A DNA stretch of 8,592 nucleotides from an uncultured Prevotellaceae bacterium (lineage in GTDB: Bacteria > Bacteroidota > Bacteroidia > Bacteroidales > Bacteroidaceae): positions 1 to 8,592 of the forward strand of contig CALCEL010000111.1 of assembly GCA_937900485.1 (NCBI GenBank). Direction: 5' to 3'. The position numbers and the translations under genes are program-made. A model generated the notes under the pieces. It was not told the DNA's origin. It saw only the letters and a program-made list of their open reading frames with translations, and ran no database searches. The stretch's first letter is position 1. Every line of letters starts with the position of its first letter. Of the stretch, positions 1 through 5,688 are shown in pieces.

Positions 1-51
1 TCTTGGTATGAGCGACATAATCTGAGCGAATACGGTCTTTCCTTGATTCAT
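1..51 (-). CDS. IS4-family transposase, N-terminal fragment (runs off left edge)
   Basis: The minus strand opens with an ATG at 51 and reads MNQGKTVFAQIMSLIPR before leaving the window. That string is the characteristic opening of Bacteroidales IS4-family transposases carrying the DUF4372 N-terminal domain; this comes from memory of the family. A purine-rich AGGA sits a few bases upstream of the ATG and could serve as ribosome binding site. Only 17 codons are visible, so the catalytic DDE residues cannot be judged and the gene may be intact or broken beyond the edge. The outer end of the element should lie between position 52 and the start of the next gene at 176, but I cannot identify its terminal inverted repeat or target duplication from one end alone. 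Confidence 0.8.
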   Translation of the reverse strand, partial: MNQGKTVFAQIMSLIPR

Positions 52-78
52 GATTCCTGCCTCTTGCAATATGATTTG

Positions 79-86
79 CAAAAGTA
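79..86 (-). promoter_or_regulatory. Candidate -7 box for the IS4 transposase
   Basis: Read on the minus strand this is TACTTTTG, an exact fit to the Bacteroidota -7 consensus TAnnTTTG, and it lies 27 bases upstream of the transposase ATG. No TTTG is found 19-21 bases further upstream, so the -33 half is missing and the call rests on one box. Confidence 0.35.
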
Positions 87-175
87 CAAAATCAAATCTC
101 GAAAAAATAATATTCGTGTAACTCATTGAAAATAATAAATTTAAATCATGTCTAAGAACTTTTCTTTGGACAGCA

Positions 176-952
176 GTGAGAAGTTTACTTTTATTGTTGT
201 TCTATGTTATCGTGGGAACCGCTTGTGGGCAGAAACGCCTACTTCCATTCTCTGTAGATTCAGATGGGAAAAAGAATATTGATTATTCACATGTTGATAC
301 TGTGTGGTTCCATCTTCGTGATTGTTTGGACAGTGACCATGGAACTCAATTGTATGAATCCTCAGTTGTTCGTGGACGTGATTCTGTTGTTTATAATGTG
401 GACTTATATACGGGACCGTCTGAAGAGTATGATAATGATGGCCGTTCCTCTTTCTTTTCGGTTAAGGTTACCGCTAAAAGCGATAATAAGAAACCTCTTG
501 AGCCGACTGACGATGCACATGAGAACTATATTTGTTTTTTGGGCGACGATGGCTTTATTCCTGTGGATTTTTATGATAAGTTTAATTTCGGGAGACAGGA
601 TAACAAGAATTATATCAAAGTTGATATGGAAAAGTCCTCGTTGCTGCTCTTTGGTGGAGCAGAGTGGTTTCCTGACGCATCTGTGCTAAGCATCCTGTGG
701 TTGCATGACGGTGAGATTGATCAGGTTTTCAATGCAAAAGCGGAAATAATCAAATTAACTCAAAATAAAGAAGGCTATCTTCTTAAGCTTCACGAAGGAT
801 GCCTGTATTTTGACGAGCCGGATCGCAAACCAAAGTGCACAGGTCTGTATATTTCTAAGACCTCGGATCGCATAATGTATTATGATACTTATCCGACAGA
901 AATAGAGAAAGATATTTTTAATTCTGCTCATGGAAGACCATCAAAACTATAA
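176..952 (+). CDS. Unrecognised secreted or lipoprotein-like protein (258 aa)
   Basis: I do not recognise this family. The reading frame starts at a GTG. The frame is open upstream to 122 but holds no ATG, and the N-terminus from this GTG makes a good export signal: MRS, then a run of Leu and other hydrophobic residues ending V-G-T-A-C17. C17 could be a lipoprotein cysteine, but Gly at -3 is atypical, so lipidation is uncertain. The mature part is hydrophilic, rich in Asp, Lys and Tyr, with alternating polar/hydrophobic stretches that suggest beta structure (for example around residues 60-100 and 185-225). No catalytic motif is visible. No consensus promoter or Shine-Dalgarno precedes it. It lies between an IS4-family end and an IS66-type remnant, which suggests accessory DNA. 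An out-of-frame ATG at 148 reads only about 43 codons and is probably not the start. An insertion may have removed the original start or promoter. Confidence 0.6.
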   Translation: MRSLLLLLFYVIVGTACGQKRLLPFSVDSDGKKNIDYSHVDTVWFHLRDCLDSDHGTQLYESSVVRGRDSVVYNVDLYTGPSEEYDNDGRSSFFSVKVTAKSDNKKPLEPTDDAHENYICFLGDDGFIPVDFYDKFNFGRQDNKNYIKVDMEKSSLLLFGGAEWFPDASVLSILWLHDGEIDQVFNAKAEIIKLTQNKEGYLLKLHEGCLYFDEPDRKPKCTGLYISKTSDRIMYYDTYPTEIEKDIFNSAHGRPSKL

Positions 953-1025
953 GGTATGGAATAACGTCTGCTTGAAGAGCGTGACGCTACGACCGTGTGG
1001 TCGGTGACCTAAGCTTATGACTGAT

Positions 1026-1074
1026 GAGCCGCTTTCTCTTATTTCACCATGCCGATAGCAAGAGAAAGCGGCTC
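1026..1074. repeat. Perfect 15-bp inverted repeat with 19-base loop, possible terminator
   Basis: The left arm GAGCCGCTTTCTCTT (1026-1040) is the exact reverse complement of the right arm at 1060-1074. It lies 73 bases past the stop of the unknown gene and could end its transcript. There is no run of T directly after the right arm, so it does not meet the usual intrinsic-terminator pattern. It could equally be a transcript-protecting hairpin or a mobile-element end. Confidence 0.6.
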
Positions 1075-1182
1075 TTCTGCGTATTCTTTGTCGATTGCCG
1101 ACATAGTAGAGAGGGAGTATGATAGACATTCATTCCCGTACCGAGTCCAATTGCTGTCCTATAATTGTTTTGAACCGAATTA

Positions 1183-1223
1183 AATTTTAGTCTGACACTT
1201 CTTCAAGATGTCAGACTGAAATT
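1183..1223. repeat. Imperfect 15-bp inverted repeat upstream of tnpB
   Basis: AATTTTAGTCTGACA (1183-1197) pairs with 1209-1223 with a single G-T wobble; the central nine bases AGTCTGACA are perfect, and the loop is 11 bases. The core TTTAGTCTGA occurs again at 1303-1312, inside the first codons of tnpB. It may be an operator, a transposase binding site or part of an element end. Confidence 0.5.
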
Positions 1224-1286
1224 GTAACCATCCCAAATGATACGTGTTTTGTGGTCGCAGAGTTCCCCGTAACTTTGTGCCCGTAA
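1191..1286 (+). pseudogene. Possible C-terminal remnant of IS66 tnpA
   Basis: The frame is open from just after a TAG at 1188 to a TAA at 1284, with no ATG, and ends in a beta-strand-like segment containing EIVTIPNDTCFVV. IS66 TnpA proteins typically finish in a short strand-rich region of this kind, directly before tnpB, and the 13-base gap to the tnpB ATG fits that arrangement. The stretch is only about 31 codons and also carries a promoter-like sequence, so chance is a real alternative. Confidence 0.25.
1248..1277 (+). promoter_or_regulatory. Bacteroidota-type promoter upstream of tnpB
   Basis: TTTG at 1248-1251 is followed after 18 bases by TAACTTTG at 1270-1277, an exact -7 match (TAnnTTTG). 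The usual spacing is 19-21 bases, so it is one base short. The predicted transcript start falls about 15 bases before the tnpB ATG at 1300. Confidence 0.45.
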
Positions 1287-1299
1287 AATTTTCACGTCA

Positions 1300-1650
1300 A
1301 TGTTTAGTCTGAATGAAAGCAACAGATTCATGGTCTTTGGTAATGCCGTTGACCTGCGCAAGGGAATAGAGTCCCTGTGTGTGTTCGTGCGTATGTACTC
1401 AATGGTCCCGTCAGACGGAAGTGTGTATGTGTTCCTCAACCGCGACAGGACACGCATGAAACTGCTCCACTGGGAGCGCGGCGGCTATGTCATATTCTAC
1501 AAACGCATGGAGCGGGTGCGTATCAGCCGGACCGTGTTCCGCACAGACACCGTGTGCGGTTTCATGCTTATGAGAAGGGATGAGACTGTGCTTTTGGTGG
1601 AAGGTGTAGCCGGGTCGTCAAGACGGAGAAAACGCTTTAATTTTCAGTGA
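1300..1650 (+). CDS. tnpB: IS66 family accessory protein TnpB (IS66 Orf2-like), 116 aa
   Basis: The protein starts MFSLNESNRF and contains a DLRKGIESLC segment near residue 25, a VFLNRDRTRMKLLHWERGG segment near residues 46-67, and a basic tail ending RRRKRFNFQ. These are the hallmark segments of Bacteroidota IS66 Orf2/TnpB. Its 116 residues are the usual full length, so the gene looks intact. TnpB is required with TnpA and the DDE transposase TnpC for IS66 transposition; its exact biochemical role is not settled. Here only a doubtful tnpA tail precedes it and no TnpC is recognisable after it, so the element is probably decayed and unable to move by itself. The start is well placed: the family normally begins at this MFSLN-type N-terminus. 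Confidence 0.88.
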   Translation: MFSLNESNRFMVFGNAVDLRKGIESLCVFVRMYSMVPSDGSVYVFLNRDRTRMKLLHWERGGYVIFYKRMERVRISRTVFRTDTVCGFMLMRRDETVLLVEGVAGSSRRRKRFNFQ

Positions 1651-1668
1651 CATTAAGTCGGCAAATCC

Positions 1669-1698
1669 TTTGACATGTGAGAAAAAAATCGTAATTTG
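1669..1698 (+). promoter_or_regulatory. Weak promoter-like pair after tnpB
   Basis: TTTG at 1669-1672 is followed after a gap of about 19-20 bases by TAATTTG (1692-1698), which is one base shorter than the TAnnTTTG consensus. It would start a transcript just ahead of the small reading frame at 1724. Confidence 0.2.
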
Positions 1699-1723
1699 CA
1701 TGGTGTAAAAACAGGGCAAAGGT

Positions 1724-1975
1724 ATGTTGGAAAACAATTACATAACAGGTCTCACGTCAACGGAAAACGATCTTTCCGGAAAGGATATTCCACTCTCGGA
1801 GAGTGCGGGTGTCATCTTCTTGTGCGTGGAAGTAATGGATCAGGTACTGCCTGCTCTGTCATTCTGTCTCAGACGCATGCCTGGCGTCAGATATTTACGG
1901 ACGTGGTCTTGTCGTCTATTAGGTTGTCTTCAGACTCATAAATCTTTTTCTTGTCAGCCTTGCCTGTTATCGTAA
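1724..1975 (+). CDS. Doubtful small reading frame, possibly a truncated gene start (83 aa)
   Basis: An ATG at 1724 opens an 83-codon frame beginning MLENNYITGLTSTENDLSG. The first 50 or so codons look plausibly coding and lie where an IS66 tnpC would be expected, but I see no tnpC motif such as a leucine-rich coiled coil. The last 89 bases overlap, antisense, the 3' end of the GIN lipoprotein gene, and the peptide there is Cys- and Arg-rich and unconvincing. It may be the broken 5' end of a gene fused by deletion to the neighbouring DNA, or chance. Confidence 0.2.
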   Translation: MLENNYITGLTSTENDLSGKDIPLSESAGVIFLCVEVMDQVLPALSFCLRRMPGVRYLRTWSCRLLGCLQTHKSFSCQPCLLS

Positions 1976-2615
1976 TCTTACCGCTTGTCGACGCCGCTTT
2001 CAATGTCTTGGTGTTCACGTCGATGTTGACGTTGCTGGCTGACGTGCAGGTGGCACTCGCCGCATCGCTGATGATGTGACGTATGTTCGCAGTGCCTGTT
2101 CCGGTCGCCTGATAGTCAAATGTGGCGCACTCTATTGTGTCGATGTCGAAGTTACCGCTTCCTATGATGCCAAGCTGGATGTCCTGGCCCTTCCATGTGC
2201 CGGTGGATCTGAAACTGCCGTTTGAGCATAGTGCCACACACTTCAGGTCGGGCGTCCTTAGTTCCAACGTGATCTTGTTCGTGCCATCATATATGTTTAT
2301 GTCTTTGTTACGCTCTCCTTTCAGACTCAAGGAGAGGATATTTGAGTCGATGTCGGCGTCGATTAGGTTGACCAGCGTGGAGTCGCCCACCAATTCGGCG
2401 AGAAAATCTCCCTGACTATATATGATGTCTATACTGCCTAAATTTGATATTTGATTGAATTCACTTGTTATGTTAAGAGGTTTACGAACGATGACGCTTT
2501 CACCTGTGCTGCTTGTCTCCTTTTTCTCGTTTCTGTTTTCTTTGTCAGCATGACCGCCGCAACACGAGAATAGCACACTTATCATCGCTAATTGTATAGC
2601 CGATAGCTTGTCCAT
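1887..2615 (-). CDS. GIN-domain (DUF2807) lipoprotein, 242 aa
   Basis: This is a predicted surface or periplasmic lipoprotein. The N-terminus is a short hydrophobic signal ending L-F-S-C18, a reasonable lipobox, followed by a Lys/Glu/Asn-rich linker (about residues 20-45). From about residue 50 to 215 it has the pattern of the 'putative auto-transporter adhesin, head GIN domain' family: short Gly/Ser/Asn turns between beta strands, for example GSIDIIYSQGD near 60-70, IIGSGNFDIDT near 150-160 and ATGTGTANI near 170-178. Such repeats fold as a beta-helix-like sheet; the molecular function of the family is not known, so the adhesin name should not be taken literally. The C-terminus (DKKKIYESEDN and onward) is charged and looks complete. 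It is divergent from slyD, with its own strong promoter at 2640-2671 and a leader of about 20 bases. It sits at the edge of the mobile-element debris, whose downstream limit is near its stop codon. Confidence 0.8.
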   Translation of the reverse strand: MDKLSAIQLAMISVLFSCCGGHADKENRNEKKETSSTGESVIVRKPLNITSEFNQISNLGSIDIIYSQGDFLAELVGDSTLVNLIDADIDSNILSLSLKGERNKDINIYDGTNKITLELRTPDLKCVALCSNGSFRSTGTWKGQDIQLGIIGSGNFDIDTIECATFDYQATGTGTANIRHIISDAASATCTSASNVNIDVNTKTLKAASTSGKITITGKADKKKIYESEDNLIDDKTTSVNI

Positions 2616-2639
2616 GTAATCATATGTTTATTGATACCT

Positions 2640-2671
2640 CAAAGGTATGTCAATTTCAGTAAAAGACCAAA
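2640..2671 (-). promoter_or_regulatory. Consensus promoter of the GIN lipoprotein
   Basis: On the minus strand TTTG (2671-2668) is followed after exactly 20 bases by TACCTTTG (2647-2640). Both boxes match the Bacteroidota housekeeping consensus and the spacing is ideal. The predicted start lies near 2633, giving a leader of about 18 bases. Confidence 0.75.
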
Positions 2672-2678
2672 TGTTTTT

Positions 2679-2709
2679 TTTGCTTTGTGGGTTAATTCTA
2701 TTATCTTTG
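2679..2709 (+). promoter_or_regulatory. Consensus promoter of slyD and the genes behind it
   Basis: TTTG at 2679-2682 is followed after 19 bases by TATCTTTG at 2702-2709, an exact fit to the Bacteroidota consensus. The predicted start is near 2716, some 28 bases before the slyD ATG. The -33 box is only 7 bases from the -33 box of the divergent promoter. I see no equally good pair between slyD and kdsD, so this may drive the whole run. Confidence 0.75.
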
Positions 2710-2743
2710 CGCATTATATAAATAGTTTTGAACAAAATCTGTT

Positions 2744-3346
2744 ATGAGTGATAAGATGAACGATTACATTACCGTAGCTTACAAGCTGTACGTGAAAGAT
2801 GAGTCAGACGAACAAGAGATGTTGGTGGAGGAGTGCCAGGAACAGCATCCGTTCCAGTTCATTAGTAACTTGGGCGCCGCTCTGCCTGCATTCGAGGCTG
2901 CTGTGGACGGCCTGGCTAAAGGGGAATCTTTCGACTTCGTCATTCCATGTAAGGAGGCTTACGGAGAGTTTGATGATGAGCTGATGTTTGATGTCGACAA
3001 GAAGATTTTCGAGATAAACGGAAAGTTCGACACGGAACGTGTGTTTGAAGGTAATGTGATTCCTCTTCAGGGTGAGGGCGGCGAGCGTTTTAATGCCACG
3101 GTAATTGAGGTGAAGAAGGATGCGGTGACTATTGACTTGAACCATCCTCGTGCCGGACAGGACCTTCACTTTGTGGGTAAGGTGTGTGAGAATAGACCAG
3201 CCACGAATGAGGAGGTGACAGAACTGCTTAATTTCATGAGCGGCGAGCATCACTGCGGAGGCTGTGGCGGATGCGGCGGCGGATGCGGTGAAGGTGATAG
3301 TTGTGGCTCAGGTGAGTGCGGTGGCGGATGCGGTGGCTGCCATTGA
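2744..3346 (+). CDS. slyD: FKBP-type peptidyl-prolyl isomerase SlyD with Cys-rich metal-binding tail
   Basis: SlyD proteins catalyse cis-trans isomerisation of proline bonds, act as cytoplasmic chaperones and bind metals such as nickel through their tail. The FKBP half-domains lie at about residues 8-72 (ITVAYKLYV, then FISNLGAALPAFEAAVDGLAKGE) and 131-160 (DLNHPRAGQDLHF, a signature shared with E. coli SlyD). The insert-in-flap chaperone domain fills about 73-130, beginning at EAYGEFDDE. The last 34 residues (167-200) are almost only Gly, Cys and His: eight Cys and three His, in CGGC and CGGGC spacings. Bacteroidota homologues commonly carry such tails, whereas the E. coli tail is mainly His-rich. 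An in-frame ATG at 2756 (residue 5, MNDYIT) fits family starts at least as well as the ATG at 2744; neither has a clear Shine-Dalgarno. It is the first gene of the plus-strand run, 20 bases before aroC. Confidence 0.9.
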   Translation: MSDKMNDYITVAYKLYVKDESDEQEMLVEECQEQHPFQFISNLGAALPAFEAAVDGLAKGESFDFVIPCKEAYGEFDDELMFDVDKKIFEINGKFDTERVFEGNVIPLQGEGGERFNATVIEVKKDAVTIDLNHPRAGQDLHFVGKVCENRPATNEEVTELLNFMSGEHHCGGCGGCGGGCGEGDSCGSGECGGGCGGCH

Positions 3347-3366
3347 TGTTAACTTGTGATTAGAGT

Positions 3367-4443
3367 ATGCGTAACACATTTGGTAATATATTTACGGTGA
3401 CAACGTTCGGAGAGAGTCATGGAGCCGCAGTGGGTGGAGTAATCGACGGCTTCCCCGCTGGACTGGATGTCGATGTTGACTTCATCCAGAGTGAACTGAA
3501 TCGTAGAAAGCCTGGTCAGAGCAATATTACTACCGGGCGTAAGGAGGATGACACCGTTGAGATTCTTTCCGGTGTCTTTGAGGGAAAGAGTACGGGATGT
3601 CCTATAGGATTTATAGTAAGGAATAACAATCAACGTTCTGGTGATTACAGCAACGTGCGTGATGTGTTCCGACCTTCTCACGCAGACTTCACGTATACTC
3701 AGAAATACGGACTCAGAGACTATAGAGGGGGTGGACGTAGCAGTGCGCGTGAGACAATCTCACGTTGTGTTGGAGGAGCATTCGCTAAGATGGCTCTGAA
3801 GAAAATCGGAGTGGAGATAACTGCGTACACATCACAAGTAGGTGAGATTGCGGTGACGAGAGACTATAAGTCTTTGGACTTTTCTGAGATAGAGAAGAAT
3901 AACGTGAGGTGCCCTGACCCTGTGGCGGCAAAGGAGATGGAAGACCTTATACTGGACGTGAAGAAGGACGGGGACACCATCGGAGGCGTTATAACGTGCG
4001 TCATAAAAGGATGTCCGGTGGGACTGGGTGAGCCGGTGTTCAGTAAGTTACATAGTGACCTCGGAGCTGCTATGCTGAGTATCAATGCCGTTAAGGGGTT
4101 TGAATATGGTGAGGGATTTATCGGAGTCGGACAAAGAGGTTCTGAACAGAACGACATTTTCTATAATAATAATGGCGTGATAGATGTGAGCTCCAACCAT
4201 AGCGGTGGCATCCAGGGCGGTATTAGCAACGGACAGGATATCTATTTCAGGGTTCTTTTCAAACCTGTGGCGACTCAGCTTCGACCTCAGCCTACAGTCG
4301 ACCGCCATGGCAATGAGACAGTTCTTGAGGTGAAAGGACGACACGATCCGTGTGTCTTGCCAAGGGCTGTGCCGGTGGTGGAGGCGATGGCGGCAATGAC
4401 TTTGCTTGACCATTATTTGCTGAACAAAACGATTTATGTTTAG
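3367..4443 (+). CDS. aroC: Chorismate synthase
   Basis: This enzyme makes chorismate from 5-enolpyruvylshikimate 3-phosphate, the last step of the shikimate pathway, using reduced FMN as cofactor. All family signatures are visible: GESHG at 15-19 with the first catalytic His18; RRKPGQ at 46-51; FRPSHADFTY at 101-110 with the second catalytic His105; RGGGRSSARET at 120-130; and the C-terminal GRHDPCVLPRAVPVVEAM beginning at 324. Its 358 residues are full length. The ATG gives the standard N-terminus (NTFGNIFTVTTFGESHG). It starts 20 bases after slyD and ends 21 bases before ssb, with no terminator-like hairpin in either gap, so co-transcription is likely. The bacterial enzyme usually needs a separate flavin reductase; none is seen here. 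Confidence 0.97.
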   Translation: MRNTFGNIFTVTTFGESHGAAVGGVIDGFPAGLDVDVDFIQSELNRRKPGQSNITTGRKEDDTVEILSGVFEGKSTGCPIGFIVRNNNQRSGDYSNVRDVFRPSHADFTYTQKYGLRDYRGGGRSSARETISRCVGGAFAKMALKKIGVEITAYTSQVGEIAVTRDYKSLDFSEIEKNNVRCPDPVAAKEMEDLILDVKKDGDTIGGVITCVIKGCPVGLGEPVFSKLHSDLGAAMLSINAVKGFEYGEGFIGVGQRGSEQNDIFYNNNGVIDVSSNHSGGIQGGISNGQDIYFRVLFKPVATQLRPQPTVDRHGNETVLEVKGRHDPCVLPRAVPVVEAMAAMTLLDHYLLNKTIYV

Positions 4444-4464
4444 TGACTTATAATTTATTGCGCT

Positions 4465-4914
4465 ATGAATAAGGTTTTTCTTATTGGTAATGTGGGACGT
4501 GAACCTGCTGTGAGATATCTGGACGCAGGCGTCTGCGTGGCACAGATTGAACTGGCGACGACAGAGCGTGGCTATCAGCTGCAGAATGGTACTCGCGTGC
4601 CTGACCGGACGGAATGGCATACGGTAGTCTTTTGGAGGAAACAGGCGGAGATAGTGGAGAAGTATGTCCATAAGGGAGATAAACTATTCGTGCAAGGTAA
4701 GATACAGACTCGTAACTGGACAGATAGACAAGGCGCCTCGCATAAGTCTATAGAGATTATGGCGGATGAGCTCGAGTTGTTGTCACCTAAGGCGGATTCC
4801 GCACCTGGTGGACATGTGTCTAAGGAGAATGGCGAGGAGAGGGAAACCGTAAAAAGTAGTAATTCGAGTGGAGTCGTTACTCCTTCTGATAATAACGGAG
4901 AGTATCCGTTTTAA
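4465..4914 (+). CDS. ssb: Single-stranded DNA-binding protein
   Basis: SSB coats single-stranded DNA in replication, recombination and repair and works as a tetramer. The OB fold covers about residues 1-107: MNKVFLIGNVGREP, ATTERGY at 31-37, RTEWHTVVFW at 48-57 and a GDKLFVQGKIQTRNWTD segment near 71-87. W51 and W85 line up with the DNA-stacking Trp54 and Trp88 of E. coli SSB. The tail (about 108-149) is short, rich in Ser, Gly and Glu, and ends DNNGEYPF. The usual tip is DDLPF or DDIPF, so the final Pro-Phe is kept but the acidic pair is replaced by Gly-Glu-Tyr. That could mean weaker partner binding or a second, specialised SSB. It sits between aroC and kdsA in a tight run; the company is metabolic, not replicative. 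Confidence 0.93.
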   Translation: MNKVFLIGNVGREPAVRYLDAGVCVAQIELATTERGYQLQNGTRVPDRTEWHTVVFWRKQAEIVEKYVHKGDKLFVQGKIQTRNWTDRQGASHKSIEIMADELELLSPKADSAPGGHVSKENGEERETVKSSNSSGVVTPSDNNGEYPF

Positions 4915-4923
4915 CATATTAAC

Positions 4924-5682
4924 GTGAAAATGAAACCGGTTTTTATTGCAGGACCATGTGTCATTGAGAGTGTTGATGTCTTGGAACAGGTGGCGGAGGA
5001 ACTTGTTAAGATTAACACTAAATATGATATAGATGTGATTTTCAAGTCTTCTTTCGATAAGGCGAACAGAACATCAATACATTCTTTCAGAGGACCAGGA
5101 CTGGAAAAGGGACTTGAGATGCTCGGTAAGATTAAGGCTGATTATGGGCTTCGTGTTCTGACTGACATTCATGAGAGCTGGCAGGCTGCACCTGCTGCTG
5201 AAGTGGCAGATGTGCTGCAGATACCAGCTTTTCTCTGTAGACAGACCGACTTGTTGGTGGCTGCTGCCAAGACTGGCAAGGTGGTGAATATTAAGAAAGC
5301 TCAGTTCCTGTCAGGCGAAGATATGTGTTACCCGGTACAGAAGGTGCGTGAGAGTGGTAATGATAATGTCTGGCTGACTGAGAGAGGTAATATATACGGT
5401 TATAATAATCTGGCTGTCGATTTCAGAAACATTGCTGACATGAGAAAATTCACAGATGTGGTGATCATGGATTGCACACACTCTGTGCAGAGACCAGGTG
5501 CGGCAGGCGGAAAAACAGGTGGTAACCGTGAGTTCGTGCCGGCCATGGCTCATGCGGCTAAGGCCTTTGGCGCAAACGGATATTTCTTTGAGGTTCATCC
5601 TGATCCGGAAAAGGCTCTTAGCGATGGACCGAATATGTTGTATTTGAGAGATTTGGATGCCTTGATTGCATCTCTTTTGTGA
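4924..5682 (+). CDS. kdsA: 3-deoxy-8-phosphooctulonate synthase (KDO 8-phosphate synthase), metal-dependent type
   Basis: KdsA condenses arabinose 5-phosphate with phosphoenolpyruvate to KDO 8-phosphate, for the inner core of lipopolysaccharide. Clear segments are AGPCVIES at 9-16, KSSFDKANRTSIHSFRGPGL at 41-60, LQIPAFLCRQTDLL at 98-111 and VNIKKAQFLS at 121-130. The class II metal ligands of the Aquifex aeolicus enzyme (Cys11, His185, Glu222, Asp233) fall at Cys12, His186, Glu223 and Asp234 here, a constant offset of one; the E. coli metal-free enzyme has Asn at the Cys position. The protein is therefore expected to need a divalent metal. At 252 residues it is a little shorter than E. coli KdsA. 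The start is either the GTG at 4924 or the ATG at 4930; both keep the first strand and neither has a clear ribosome site. Gaps are 9 bases after ssb and 6 before kdsD. Confidence 0.96.
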   Translation: MKMKPVFIAGPCVIESVDVLEQVAEELVKINTKYDIDVIFKSSFDKANRTSIHSFRGPGLEKGLEMLGKIKADYGLRVLTDIHESWQAAPAAEVADVLQIPAFLCRQTDLLVAAAKTGKVVNIKKAQFLSGEDMCYPVQKVRESGNDNVWLTERGNIYGYNNLAVDFRNIADMRKFTDVVIMDCTHSVQRPGAAGGKTGGNREFVPAMAHAAKAFGANGYFFEVHPDPEKALSDGPNMLYLRDLDALIASLL

Positions 5683-5688
5683 TTTGAT

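Larger units (their letters stand above)
953..1299. other. 347-base non-coding gap between the unknown gene and tnpB
   Basis: No convincing gene lies here. In order it holds a small hairpin at 990-1003 (CGACC, loop GTGT, GGTCG), a perfect 15-bp inverted repeat at 1026-1074, a second inverted repeat at 1183-1223, a short frame at 1191-1286 that may be the tail of an IS66 tnpA, and a promoter-like pair at 1248-1277. The last three are listed separately. The stretch from 1075 to 1182 shows nothing I can interpret. Confidence 0.6.

Noticed and set aside
264..689. 141-residue plus-strand frame rich in Met and hydrophobic residues, resembling a membrane protein.
   Set aside because: It is the +1 shadow of the 176-952 gene, whose frame is longer and starts with a proper signal sequence.
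1019..1080. Hammerhead ribozyme: CTGATGAG is followed by a long stem.
   Set aside because: The required GAAA after stem II is missing (the right arm is followed by TCTTCTGC), and no stem I/III pairing with a cleavage site is visible.
2804..3253. 149-residue minus-strand open frame inside slyD.
   Set aside because: It is antisense to a clearly identified FKBP domain and shows no family features.
4048..4671. 207-residue minus-strand open frame across the aroC-ssb junction.
   Set aside because: It lies antisense to two certain genes, has no domain pattern, and reflects the codon use of the real genes.
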